Source: Thalassocella blandensis
GTDB lineage: Bacteria > Pseudomonadota > Gammaproteobacteria > Pseudomonadales > Cellvibrionaceae
Assembly (NCBI GenBank): GCA_902141825.1
Contig: CABFPG010000002.1
Span: 248,001-312,000 of the forward strand
Length of the DNA stretch: 64,000 nt
Reading direction: 5' to 3'
Made by a program: the position numbers and the translations under genes. The notes under the pieces were generated by a model. The model worked only from the letters and a program-made list of their open reading frames with translations. It had not been told where the DNA came from and searched no databases. Positions 52,884-62,635 of this stretch are shown here, one piece after another; within the stretch, counting starts at the first letter, position 1, and each line of letters begins with the position of its first letter.

Positions 52884-53890
52884 AAAATTCTGTCCCCATA
52901 GGTTTCAACCTGTGCATTTAATGCTTGCTGCAATGCAAATATAAAAGAATCTAGGTCGCCCTGCTGGAAAATCCCAGTAATTTTCTGTTTATTTAGCTCA
53001 TCGTCTACAACAATAATTTTGGGCACAATGTACCGGTTGTATTCCTGAATCACTGCATCGAGCGTGTCTTCCTTGAAATAAATTTTATTATCTCGCCAGG
53101 CATGAATTTTAGCGTAGTTTACTTGACTGAAGTGCGCCTGATTCTCTTGAAAATCATACAAAACAGCATCCCCAACCTTTAAGCTAGTCACAATATTGCT
53201 ATGACTGGCATCATGGGCAATAGAATCATCGTTCTCAATTTTAAACTCCACAATACCTTCCGTAACATCAACTTTAATGGCTTCAGAAAGCTTTGAGACA
53301 TTAAATTCAGTTCCTACCGCTGTCACTGTAGAAGTATTTACTTTTACCAAAAATGGCCTTTCTCGGTTTTTCGCCACGTCAAAATAAACTTCACCCTTCT
53401 CCAGTTCAATTTGACGAGTATTTCGAGTGTATACAACCTTAACCTTGCTATTCGTATTCAGCGTAATAATAGAGCCATCCTGCAAAGTGACATTCTTTTG
53501 CTCACCAATCTTACTAAAATAATAAACAGCTTCTGGCACCTGCTGCCGGACTACGAGTAAAACCCCCACCAGCGCAATCGCAGCAACAGCAGACAACATT
53601 TTTATCATAGTAGAGCGACGCGCTCTAAACCTTGCAAGTGATTGACTTGCGCCGCTTTTTCTAGCCTGGCTTAACATTTCGCGAATATCTTCATCCTGCT
53701 TCAATTCATGACTCATCATCCATAAAGTACAACACTGTTCATAGGCCAAGGCATGCAGTGGGCTGGCATTTCGCCAGCGCTCGAACTCTTTTTTCTTTGA
53801 TTCTGCCAACGAATCTTCGCGCATACAGGCAAACCACTCAGCAGCGGTTTGTTTAATTTCCTGTTCGGACTGAGGTGAAACTTGCTTCAT
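52865..53890 (-). CDS. FecR-type anti-sigma factor
   Basis: The 341-residue protein has a DUF4880-like cytoplasmic part (AAEWFACMREDSLAESKKKEFERW...PLHALAYEQC), one membrane segment (about 97-115) and a periplasmic FecR domain (VTLQDGSIITLNTNSKVKV, GEVYFDVAKNRERPFLVKV, AVGTEFNVSK), ending in a secretin/TonB-short-like part that would meet the receptor's STN domain. It should hold the sigma factor and release it when the TonB receptor is occupied. Its start overlaps the sigma gene by 4 bases. Confidence 0.95.
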   Translation of the reverse strand: MKQVSPQSEQEIKQTAAEWFACMREDSLAESKKKEFERWRNASPLHALAYEQCCTLWMMSHELKQDEDIREMLSQARKSGASQSLARFRARRSTMIKMLSAVAAIALVGVLLVVRQQVPEAVYYFSKIGEQKNVTLQDGSIITLNTNSKVKVVYTRNTRQIELEKGEVYFDVAKNRERPFLVKVNTSTVTAVGTEFNVSKLSEAIKVDVTEGIVEFKIENDDSIAHDASHSNIVTSLKVGDAVLYDFQENQAHFSQVNYAKIHAWRDNKIYFKEDTLDAVIQEYNRYIVPKIIVVDDELNKQKITGIFQQGDLDSFIFALQQALNAQVETYGDRILIMKRS

Positions 53891-54528
53891 AGAATGTCTT
53901 CAAAAGATTTTTGTAGCACTTTCATAGCGGTAGCCATATGACGTTCAACAGTACGCGTGCTCAATTGTAATTGCTCTGCAATTTGAGGATAGCTCATTTC
54001 CTCAAATCGGCTCAGCAAAAATATATTACGGGTTAATTGCGGCAAATTCGTTAAAGTTTGCTTCAGTTTATCCAATGATAACGTCCAGTCGAGTAGCTCA
54101 GTCGGCGTTGGCTCTGCACTGATAAACTCCATTTCATTGAACTCATCGTGAACATCCAGTTTCCTGCTCGCCCTGCGGCGCATGGCATCGCGAGACAAAT
54201 TAGTTGCGATTGTGAAAATATAAGCCCTTGGACTTTGTTCTAGGTGCTCCAGGTTATCCAGTTTTAGCAAACGAATATATGTTTCGTGCAGTATTTCGAA
54301 CGCCTCTTCTTGCCCACCTGGACAAATATTTACCAAATAATTAAACAACCCCGCTCGATAGGTGTGATAAAAGACCTCAACTGCATCTAACTTTTGCTGA
54401 TCCTCTGTTGTCCGTTCCTGACTTTCGCCCATGTCCATAGGCGCAGAAACCTCCCCCTCATTACCAGGAGTTACAGATGTTTTCTTAACCAATCTGAGCA
54501 TTGGCTTACTAACAGGCGCTTTCTTCAC
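53887..54528 (-). CDS. ECF RNA polymerase sigma factor (FecI-like)
   Basis: The 213-residue protein has sigma region 2 (about 45-115: VFYHTYRAGLFNYLV, AFEILHETYIRLLKL, PRAYIFTIATNLSRDAMRRR) and region 4 (about 145-205: LTNLPQLTRNIFLLSRFEEMSYPQIAEQLQLSTRTVERHM). It has a longer N-terminal tail than most FecI members. The GTG start at 54528 is uncertain; ATG 54501 would remove nine residues. With the FecR gene after it and the STN-bearing TonB receptor divergent at 333 bases, it forms a complete surface-signalling system, here probably for an oligosaccharide rather than iron because of the receptor type and the chitinase nearby. Confidence 0.93.
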   Translation of the reverse strand: MKKAPVSKPMLRLVKKTSVTPGNEGEVSAPMDMGESQERTTEDQQKLDAVEVFYHTYRAGLFNYLVNICPGGQEEAFEILHETYIRLLKLDNLEHLEQSPRAYIFTIATNLSRDAMRRRASRKLDVHDEFNEMEFISAEPTPTELLDWTLSLDKLKQTLTNLPQLTRNIFLLSRFEEMSYPQIAEQLQLSTRTVERHMATAMKVLQKSFEDIL

Positions 54529-54861
54529 TGGTATGCTTTTCCAGAATAACCTTTATCTGCTCGTTTAAGCTTTTTTGTTTACTACGATGGCGAATCTCTA
54601 ATTACCCTCAACCAATGAGATACACCGCTATCTCTTTCAATCCTGTTTAATGAGGCTAATCCCTTGTTCTTTAAACGAAAGTCATGCTTAAAACCCGACA
54701 TCATTTATGCAATAGAAGGCTTAGAATTACCAAAAGCACACCTTAACTCGTACATTTATCACTCAATTTTGAATATTTTTATTGTTTAACAATCCATAAC
54801 CGACACTCGACTGTCACGGTGCAAGGGCTTTTGGTATGTTAGCGCCTGTAATCGGCTGAAT
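54529..54861. other. Divergent promoter region between sigma gene and TonB receptor
   Basis: These 333 bases separate two divergent genes and should hold the promoter of each, including an ECF-type one for the receptor. I could not pick a -35/-10 pair with confidence. No gene or hairpin was seen. Confidence 0.4.
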
Positions 54862-57744
54862 GTGAGACCCACAATTAACGTGAGCAGAACGCTAAAACCA
54901 CCTCTATGCTTGATTATTGCGCTCAGTGTTTTCGCCCCGCCTGTGCTGGCAGGTAATCTGCCCGAACACCGTGTTCAGTATCAGATAGATAAACAGTCCC
55001 TGCCTAATGCCCTAACCCAGTTTGCTGAACAGACCGGGCTGCAAATCCTGTTTCGCCCAGAGGATATTAAAAATAAAGATATCGGCCCCTTTATTGGTGA
55101 GTTTCTTCCAGAGAAATTATTGATAAGACTGCTAAAAGGCAGCGCACTTAATTTCACCACTGACGGCAAATCCACAGTGGTTATATTTAAAGAAACACAA
55201 CGAAAAAAGAAATCCTCCCCGACGAAATCGACACAACCGATAGAGGCTCTTGAAGAACTGGAAGTCACCGGGATTCGTCAAAGCGTGCTCAAAAATCTCA
55301 GCCTTAAAAGAAGAGCGTATGCTCAAATTGACGCGCTATCGGCGGAACAAATAAGTAAATTCCCAGATAAAAATGTCGCAGATGCACTACAACGCATCCC
55401 CGGCGTATCCGTTGATCGGATTTGGGGAGAAGGACGAGACATAAACATTCGGGGAACAGATAAAGACGTCAACCGGACTTTAATGAACGGTCAGAACGTT
55501 GCATCAGCGTATTGGTGGGCAAATGACAATCCGAGCCGTGGATTTAACTACACCATTCTCGCCTCCGAATTAATTTCCTCGCTCGCTGTATATAAAAGTC
55601 CAGAAGCCGACATAGATGAAGGCAGTATTGGTGGCACCGTTATTATATATACTCGTAAACCGTTCGATTTGGATGCAAAACGCTTAAGTATTACAGTGGA
55701 AGAGCAATACAGTGACCTGGCACGGCAATATGACCCTCAACTCTCCGTTCTGGGTGTTTGGCAAAATGAAGAGCAAACCTTTGGCCTTCTGGGATCATTT
55801 AACTGGCAAAACCGGAGCATGCGACGTGACGGTCTGGAGGCGTTTCCTGATAACTCTCTTTATGATGTCACCGATGAAAATGGGATAACAACCGAAGATG
55901 TGTATGTTATCTGGGGTGGTGGTTCAGCAATCTTTCAGGAAGAAAGAAAACGAACCACTCATAACATCACCGCACAATGGTCCCCTGCTGCTAGCTGGGA
56001 TATTTCATTAAATTATGTCAATTCCAGCATGGATATGCGGAACAACAATCAAAATTATCTGTTTATGCCAGGGGGATTCAAACTTCGAGAAAATCCACCA
56101 GTACGCGTTTTTGAACCTAGATTTGGCGCGACTGGCGACGGGCGCTTAACTTTATTGGGTGGCGAAGTACAAAACCAGGACAGTATAGGCGCCGCTCTGG
56201 ATGCTATATTTCGTGACGTTTTCGTTCAAAGTGAAGTTAAAGATTTGGAATTCCTTTACGACACACAACTTTGGGAGCTGCACGGCCAACTAGGTCGAAC
56301 AACAGCCGAGGGTGGCAGCCATCATGACAGGTTATACAGATTTACAGGCAATACACGAGAAATTTTTTCATTGTCGGATGAAAGCATTGAGATCTCGTAC
56401 CCAGATCTCGACCCTGTCGACCCAATCAGCCTACCTAACTTCTCTGCAGACTCTCGCGATTGGATACGAAAAATGCAGGATACGGAAGATTATTTTCAAC
56501 TCGATTGGCAACGTGATTTTAGCCATCTGTTTTTTGAATCGTTAAAAACCGGGATCAAATTCAGGGATCATACAATTCAAAATGAACGCACAACAGGTGA
56601 AATTGACGAAGACCATCCAGCATGGAATTCATTGCAGGATATTGGTTTACAATATGTTTCCACCGGTCTAACTCCTCGCCTGCACCAGCAAACCGCCACC
56701 AGCGGCTCTCTCACCCGTTTTTCCTGGGCCGATAAACAACTAGTCTCACAAAACATTGACCCACTTCTAACGTCAGGACTATTTAATTACCAGTCAGACA
56801 ACGATGCATTTTATAGAATTCAGGAAGCAATTTCCGCGGCTTACGTAAAATTGAATTTCAATAGTAATCAATGGCGAGGCAATTTCGGCCTTCGCATAGT
56901 CAACACACAACAAGAGGCAACCGCTTATTTAAACGCGCAGGACAAAACCTCTCAAACCAGGCATTATTTAGACCTTCTCCCTAGTGCAAATCTGGTTGCT
57001 GAATTTAATCAAGACTTATTGTGGCGTACATCTTTTGCAAAAGTCATGGCCAGGCCAACGTTTCAAAACCTTAGCCCCAATATCGTCATCGATGGGACTA
57101 GTGGGACAGCATCTAGCGGCAACCCCGAACTAAAACCTTATAGAGCACAGCAAATTGATTCGGGACTGGAATGGTATTTCCGAGACAGTGCCATTTTGTC
57201 CGCAACAGTGTTTTATAAAGACATTTCGACATTCATCTATACGAAAACCAGTACTGAAAACATCAGCGGTGAACCGCAGAATATCAGCCGCCCCTATAAT
57301 GCCGAAGGGGCTGATATTATTGGCTTTGAATTTCAATGGCAACAGAGCTTTACCAACGGGATTGGCTGGATAAACAATTACACTTACACCAACGCAAAAG
57401 TACCCTCAGCCGACAAGCTACAAACACTGGAGCTACCTGGCAATTCTCAAGACCAGGTTAATTCTTCCTTGTATTTCGAAAACAATAAAATCACCATTCG
57501 ACTGTCATTCAACTATCGATCAAAGTCCTTTGGTGAGTTAATTTCAGGAACTCAAGATGAAACCAAGGCCTATCAACAGTGGGATTTTTCTTCCGCCTAT
57601 CAGATGAACGACCATTTATCGATTTATTTCGAAGGTATCAATCTTAGCAATGAAGCGATTTATTACCGAACTGCAAACAGTATTCCACAAGGTCTCTATG
57701 AAATAGGTCGACGATTCAGCATTGGACTAAGAGCCAATTATTAA
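54862..57744 (+). CDS. TonB-dependent receptor with STN signalling domain
   Basis: The 960-residue outer-membrane receptor has a signal peptide (to about 30), an STN domain (about 36-108, YQIDKQSLPNALTQFAEQTGLQILF) for signalling to FecR, a plug domain (about 135-260, FPDKNVADALQRIPGVSVDR, RTLMNGQNVASAYWWANDN) and a beta-barrel ending in an aromatic residue (LRANY). The plug is of the Caulobacter-type TonB receptor family linked to sugar uptake. The start is GTG 54862, with weak ribosome site. With the FecI/FecR-like pair it would sense its ligand and turn on itself and probably the paralogous receptor gene 201 bases downstream. Confidence 0.93.
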   Translation: MRPTINVSRTLKPPLCLIIALSVFAPPVLAGNLPEHRVQYQIDKQSLPNALTQFAEQTGLQILFRPEDIKNKDIGPFIGEFLPEKLLIRLLKGSALNFTTDGKSTVVIFKETQRKKKSSPTKSTQPIEALEELEVTGIRQSVLKNLSLKRRAYAQIDALSAEQISKFPDKNVADALQRIPGVSVDRIWGEGRDINIRGTDKDVNRTLMNGQNVASAYWWANDNPSRGFNYTILASELISSLAVYKSPEADIDEGSIGGTVIIYTRKPFDLDAKRLSITVEEQYSDLARQYDPQLSVLGVWQNEEQTFGLLGSFNWQNRSMRRDGLEAFPDNSLYDVTDENGITTEDVYVIWGGGSAIFQEERKRTTHNITAQWSPAASWDISLNYVNSSMDMRNNNQNYLFMPGGFKLRENPPVRVFEPRFGATGDGRLTLLGGEVQNQDSIGAALDAIFRDVFVQSEVKDLEFLYDTQLWELHGQLGRTTAEGGSHHDRLYRFTGNTREIFSLSDESIEISYPDLDPVDPISLPNFSADSRDWIRKMQDTEDYFQLDWQRDFSHLFFESLKTGIKFRDHTIQNERTTGEIDEDHPAWNSLQDIGLQYVSTGLTPRLHQQTATSGSLTRFSWADKQLVSQNIDPLLTSGLFNYQSDNDAFYRIQEAISAAYVKLNFNSNQWRGNFGLRIVNTQQEATAYLNAQDKTSQTRHYLDLLPSANLVAEFNQDLLWRTSFAKVMARPTFQNLSPNIVIDGTSGTASSGNPELKPYRAQQIDSGLEWYFRDSAILSATVFYKDISTFIYTKTSTENISGEPQNISRPYNAEGADIIGFEFQWQQSFTNGIGWINNYTYTNAKVPSADKLQTLELPGNSQDQVNSSLYFENNKITIRLSFNYRSKSFGELISGTQDETKAYQQWDFSSAYQMNDHLSIYFEGINLSNEAIYYRTANSIPQGLYEIGRRFSIGLRANY

Positions 57745-57945
57745 ATTTTCTTTCATCCGCTCATTTACCATCCACTTGACCTTCTCGTTTAATAAAACGC
57801 CGCTATCTCTCTGTACCCGACAGCCTAAATAATTTAATAAAAAATTAAAAAAGTGTGTCGGGGGTATGTCGCAAACTGCGTTTCACTGAGCAGCATTACA
57901 AATAAAAAATACTTTTTATCTATCGGGGGATATTTGTACGTGGTT

Positions 57946-60534
57946 ATGAAACATTCAAATTTCAAAAAAACCTTACTCGCGCAAACCATCGCGCTGGCAT
58001 CTGTAGGAACCGTCACCACTCTGCACGCTCAAGAATCCGCAGACGCAACAGGCAATAAAGTTGAAGAGCTGGTAATTACCGGCATACGGGGCAGCTTAAA
58101 ACAAGCGCTGAATGTCAAACAAAACTCTGATGCCGTTGTGGATGCTATTAATTCAGAAGACATAGGTAAATTTCCCGACAAAAACGTCGCTGACTCTCTT
58201 CAGCGTATCCCAGGTATATCTGTCGATCGGATCTGGGGGGAAGGCCGCGATATCTTTGTTCGCGGAACAGACAGCACCATGAACCGTACACTAATGAACG
58301 GGCAAAACGTTGCATCGGCCTATTGGTGGGCCAATGACAACCCCAGCCGCGGATTTAACTATACGATTTTAGCTTCCGAGCTGGTCTCTTCTCTAGAAGT
58401 ATACAAAAGTGCCGAAGCCGATATTGATGAAGGCAGCATTGGCGGTACCGTCATTGTACGCACACGCAAGCCAATGGATCTCGATCCACTCGTTGTCAAC
58501 CTGACAGCCGAAGCGGTTTACAGTGAACTTCCAGATAAAACCGATCCTCAACTATCTGGATTGGTTAGTTGGACCAACCAGGAAGAAACATTTGGTATTT
58601 TAGCCTCTATTAATTCGCAGGAACGAAACGTGCGCCGCGACGGCCTCGAAACCTTTCCCGACAATACGCTTTATGATGTAACGGATCAAAATGGCAATAC
58701 AACCAATGATGTTTACGCCGTTTGGGGCGGTGGTTCTGCCATTTTCCAACAGGAAAACAAACGTTTAACAACGAATCTCACCATGCAATATAAACCCACC
58801 AGCGAATGGGATATTGTATTGAACTACGTTAATTCCGACATGGATTCAGACAACAGCAATCAAAACTATCTCTTCATGCCCGGTGGTTACAAACTGGCAA
58901 ACGGCGATACCGTGACTGACCCTCATTTTATTCCAACAGGCGACGGAAAACAGGCCATTGTCGGGGGCACATTTGAAAACCCCAACTCCGGTGGTGCGGC
59001 CATTGAACCAATTTTCCGCGACGCTTCGGTTGAATCCAGTGTGCTGGATTTGGATGTCACTTTTATCGGAGATGGATGGCAGGCACATGGCCAGGCAGGT
59101 TCAACCTCTGCTGAAGGTGGTAGTGATCGAGATATCGGCTACTGGTTTGAAGGTGATACACGTGAAGTGTTGAACCTTGAACCAAACGCAATTGAAATTG
59201 ACTACCTGGATTTAGATCCGACCGATGCATCAGCACTTACCCTAATGAGTGCGCGAGATTGGATTCGTAAAATGGAGGACGAAGAAAATTATCTACAAGG
59301 TGATCTCGAATTCGATCTGAATGGCGGCCTGTTTACCGCGGTAAAACTCGGCGTTAAGTTCCGTGACGAAACCGTCACCAATCGGCGTACTGCAGGTGCA
59401 ACGGACAGCTCACACCCAGGCTGGCAAACCATCACTATGGATCAGGTATCCACCGGGGTTACGCCCGGATTACACGGTGAAGCTGCCACTTCAGGGTCAT
59501 TAACACGGTACGCATGGCTGAACGAGAGCCTGGCCAAGCAGATTATAGATCCCATGCTGGCCGCCGGTGTCATGACTTACACCTTTGACGAGCGCGCTTT
59601 TTATGAAATCAATGAAAAAATTTCTGCCGCTTATGTGAAAGGCAGTTATGAGATTGGAAAAGTTCACGGGAACATTGGTTTACGTGCGATTACCACGGAC
59701 CAGACATCCAAGGCATATATTGATGGCGAAATTGGTGAAGTATCTCGCGATTACACCGATGTACTACCCAGCATTAACCTGATTTACGATGCCAGTGATG
59801 ATGTCATTGTTCGTGCGGCAGCCTCTAAAGCCATGGCGCGCCCTACTTTCCAGAATTTAAGCTCAAACCTGACGATTAACGCAACCACGTCATCAGCCAG
59901 CGGCGGAAATCCAGATTTAGACCCGACTTACGCCAATCAATTTGAAGTGGGAGCTGAATGGTATTTTGCTGAAGCCTCTATTTTGTCTGCCACATTCTTT
60001 GCGAAGCAACTGGATACCTTTGTCTACAACCGCACCCAAGCGGAAGTCATTGATGGCGACACGATTACTGTAACTCGACCCTATAACGCACCCGATGGAG
60101 CAGATATTCAAGGGCTGGAACTACAGTGGCAGCAAGAACTCGGCCTGGGCTTCGGAGTTGTAGCAAACTACACCTATACCGATGCAGAAGTGCCTTCACT
60201 TGATGGTGGACAAAAGCTAAAACTACCGGGTAACTCAGACGACCAGTTAAACACTTCGGTTTACTTTGAAGATGATGTGTTCAGCGTACGTCTGTCATAT
60301 AACTATCGATCAGAAGCTTTTGGCGCACTGACGTCCGGCTCGCAAATGGTAACCGATGCCTACGATCAATGGGATGCAACAGCAGACTGGGCGGTATCCG
60401 ACATGCTGACTGTATTTTTCACCGGAGTTAATTTGACTAACGAAGTTATCTATATGAGAACCGATGACGGTTTACCTGTTGGTTTTTATGAAAATGGGGC
60501 GCGTTACAGCCTCGGTGTTAGAGCCAAGTTTTAA
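57946..60534 (+). CDS. TonB-dependent receptor, paralogue without STN domain
   Basis: I start at ATG 57946 (862 residues), which begins a good signal peptide (MKHSNFKKTLLAQTIALAS...LHA); a GTG at 57940 fits the GGGGGA site better and an upstream frame reaches 57853. The TonB box EELVITGIRGSL leads to a plug (KFPDKNVADSLQRIPGISVDR, FNYTILASELVSSLEVYKS) and a barrel ending LGVRAKF. It is closely similar along its length to the receptor upstream but lacks the STN domain, so it transports without signalling. The pair looks like a tandem duplication. Its ligand is unknown; the chitinase gene downstream suggests chitin oligosaccharides. Confidence 0.92.
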   Translation: MKHSNFKKTLLAQTIALASVGTVTTLHAQESADATGNKVEELVITGIRGSLKQALNVKQNSDAVVDAINSEDIGKFPDKNVADSLQRIPGISVDRIWGEGRDIFVRGTDSTMNRTLMNGQNVASAYWWANDNPSRGFNYTILASELVSSLEVYKSAEADIDEGSIGGTVIVRTRKPMDLDPLVVNLTAEAVYSELPDKTDPQLSGLVSWTNQEETFGILASINSQERNVRRDGLETFPDNTLYDVTDQNGNTTNDVYAVWGGGSAIFQQENKRLTTNLTMQYKPTSEWDIVLNYVNSDMDSDNSNQNYLFMPGGYKLANGDTVTDPHFIPTGDGKQAIVGGTFENPNSGGAAIEPIFRDASVESSVLDLDVTFIGDGWQAHGQAGSTSAEGGSDRDIGYWFEGDTREVLNLEPNAIEIDYLDLDPTDASALTLMSARDWIRKMEDEENYLQGDLEFDLNGGLFTAVKLGVKFRDETVTNRRTAGATDSSHPGWQTITMDQVSTGVTPGLHGEAATSGSLTRYAWLNESLAKQIIDPMLAAGVMTYTFDERAFYEINEKISAAYVKGSYEIGKVHGNIGLRAITTDQTSKAYIDGEIGEVSRDYTDVLPSINLIYDASDDVIVRAAASKAMARPTFQNLSSNLTINATTSSASGGNPDLDPTYANQFEVGAEWYFAEASILSATFFAKQLDTFVYNRTQAEVIDGDTITVTRPYNAPDGADIQGLELQWQQELGLGFGVVANYTYTDAEVPSLDGGQKLKLPGNSDDQLNTSVYFEDDVFSVRLSYNYRSEAFGALTSGSQMVTDAYDQWDATADWAVSDMLTVFFTGVNLTNEVIYMRTDDGLPVGFYENGARYSLGVRAKF

Positions 60535-60995
60535 GCAGCGGTGTTCATTGTGAATATATAGGACAAGGATGTTCTACTTTTTCGCCGTGTCTAATTTATG
60601 TAAACCATAGCGGGCAAAAAACACATTGAACACGAGCAAAGCTTAATTTGTTTTTCTCCTAAGTAGTTTCTCCTAACGTAGTTTTTCAAAGAAGTTCCCC
60701 CAAGAACCTCCTCGAAGAATTTCTACACACCTTTAAGGAGCTTTACCCGGCGTCAGCCGGGTACTTTTATTCAACGTTAATAAATCCAGCGCGCCCCGTC
60801 TATTTCCCCATCTTTTTCCCCGATTTTCACCGCCAATTGCCGACAATGCGAATTTATGCCTTGCAGCATGTCAGTCAGATCCTTATTCTTGGCCCCGGCG
60901 AAATCCCCAGTTCCGCTGCACATGGTATGTTTTATAGACGGTATATTTTATAGACAGCCCCACTGTGCGCTCACTCAAAATTAAGAGGAAAAGCA
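60535..60995. other. Intergenic region with terminator, upstream of chitinase
   Basis: About 460 bases with no gene. A terminator for the TonB receptor lies at 60744-60769. Near 60927-60955 the short stretch TTTTATAGAC occurs twice, 17 bases apart, just ahead of the chitinase, and may be part of its promoter or operator. The chitinase ribosome site GAGGAAA precedes its ATG. Confidence 0.5.
60744..60769 (+). terminator. Rho-independent terminator after the second TonB receptor
   Basis: Stem TACCCGGC/GCCGGGTA (8 bp, loop GTCA) followed by a short T-rich stretch (CTTTTATT), 210 bases after the stop codon. Confidence 0.8.
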
Positions 60996-62516
60996 ATGAA
61001 AAATATAATAACAAGCAGCCTCGCTATTGCTTGTGTCGCTTTTGCGGCCAGCAGCCAGGCTTACGATTGCTCCAGCGTACCCAGTTACGCTTCGGGCAAC
61101 ATTAATACAGGCACCGTCATGCAACACAATAACACTGCCTACCGCTGTGACGTGGGTGGCTGGTGTAATGTTGGTGGCCCCTATGAACCCGGAGTTGGCT
61201 GGGCATGGTCTTATGCCTGGAGTGATTTGGGCGCATGTTCTGGCAGCACTAGTTCAAGCAGTTCCAGCTCTTCGAGCAGCTCAAGCTCTTCCAGTAGTTC
61301 ATCTTCAAGCAGTTCGTCCTCCAGCAGCTCTTCATCGAGCAGTTCTTCTTCAAGCTCCAGTTCCAGCAGTAGCTCTTCTGGCGGTTCATGCCCAGGCATT
61401 GAAAACTGGAGTGCCAGCGCTGTATACCTCAAAGGGAATATGGTGAAGCATAACAGCCTTAAATACGAAGCCCAGTGGTGGACACAAGGCGAAGCTCCTG
61501 GGAGCACCGGTGATTGGGGTGTTTGGCGAGAAAAAGGTTCATGCTCCGGTACAGGATCTTCCTCTAGCTCAAGCAGCAGTTCTTCGTCTTCATCCAGCTC
61601 ATCATCGAGCTCTTCAAGCTCTTCTTCTACCTCTGGCGGTAAGATTGTCGTTGGTTATACGCAATCCTGGCGTGGCAACGCGAGCTTTATTGATTACAGC
61701 AAAGTGACGCACATTAATTATGCTTTCCTGGTACAGCCCAATGCGGATGGTTCTATCCAGGCAGTACCAAATGCCGGTTACCTGCATAACATTGTTACAC
61801 TGGCCCATGCTCAAGGGGTTAAAGTGTTGATCTCTGTGGGAGGCTGGACCAATCTTGCCAACGGTGGTTTTGAATCTACCGCGGCTAACCCGACCTACCG
61901 TACGCGTTTTGCCAATAACATGCTGGGAGTCGTCGAGCAGTTTAATCTGGACGGAGTCGATATTGACTGGGAATACCCAAGACCTGGCCAGGAATCAGAA
62001 AACTTCCACTTATTAATGGTTGAACTGTCCAAGGTATTAAAACCTCGCGGTAAGTTGCTAACAGCGGCTGTGGTAGCGCTCGGAGACAACCCTGGACAGG
62101 GCGTACAATCCAAAACGTTCCCCTACTTCGATTTCATTAATCTGATGGCCTATGACAACTATGGTGAAGCCAGCCACTCCAGCTACAACTTCGCGGTAGA
62201 TTCATTAAATTACTGGGTCAATCAACGGGGCCTGCCCGCGCACAAAGCGGTATTGGGTGTTCCATTCTATTCCAGACCAAACGTTCGCACTTATGCGGAG
62301 AAAGTCGGAGTCAATGGTTCCAACCGTTGTCGTGACACTGATGGTTCGGATTACTGGAATGGCATCCCGACGATTCGTAAAAAAGGTCAGCTAGCCAGCG
62401 GATACGGTGGCATTATGACTTGGGAGATGTATCACGATACTTCTGGTTCAGATTCACTTTTAACCGCTATGTATGAATCTGTTAACGGCATGCCAGGTAG
62501 CTACTTCTGTAATTAA
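60996..62516 (+). CDS. GH18 chitinase with two chitin-binding-type modules and serine linkers
   Basis: The 506-residue secreted enzyme has a signal peptide (MKNIITSSLAIACVAFAASSQA), a small Cys/Trp-rich module (about 23-81, AYRCDVGGWCN...WSYAWSDLGAC), a serine linker of about 45 residues, a CBM5/12 module (about 131-183, VKHNSLKYEAQWWTQGEAPG), a second serine linker and a GH18 barrel (about 213-506). The catalytic motif DGVDIDWE is at 319-326 with E326 as acid. It would cut chitin to oligomers, which the TonB receptors upstream might take up. A clear ribosome site AGAGGAAAA precedes the ATG. A terminator follows 50 bases after the stop. Confidence 0.95.
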   Translation: MKNIITSSLAIACVAFAASSQAYDCSSVPSYASGNINTGTVMQHNNTAYRCDVGGWCNVGGPYEPGVGWAWSYAWSDLGACSGSTSSSSSSSSSSSSSSSSSSSSSSSSSSSSSSSSSSSSSSSSSSSGGSCPGIENWSASAVYLKGNMVKHNSLKYEAQWWTQGEAPGSTGDWGVWREKGSCSGTGSSSSSSSSSSSSSSSSSSSSSSSSTSGGKIVVGYTQSWRGNASFIDYSKVTHINYAFLVQPNADGSIQAVPNAGYLHNIVTLAHAQGVKVLISVGGWTNLANGGFESTAANPTYRTRFANNMLGVVEQFNLDGVDIDWEYPRPGQESENFHLLMVELSKVLKPRGKLLTAAVVALGDNPGQGVQSKTFPYFDFINLMAYDNYGEASHSSYNFAVDSLNYWVNQRGLPAHKAVLGVPFYSRPNVRTYAEKVGVNGSNRCRDTDGSDYWNGIPTIRKKGQLASGYGGIMTWEMYHDTSGSDSLLTAMYESVNGMPGSYFCN

Positions 62517-62566
62517 GCCGTTAAACGCTAATTGCATTGCGAGATTAAACACCTCGCATGGACAAT

Positions 62567-62602
62567 AAAAAAAGGGTGTTGCCAATAGCAGCACCCTTTT
62601 TT
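62567..62602. terminator. Bidirectional terminator between chitinase and flavoprotein genes
   Basis: A-tract, stem GGGTGTTGC/GCAGCACCC (one G-T pair) with loop CAATA, and T-tract of six. The A- and T-tracts let it work for both converging genes. Confidence 0.92.
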
Positions 62603-62635
62603 GTTGGCTCAAACTCAGGAAGATTTAACGATATT

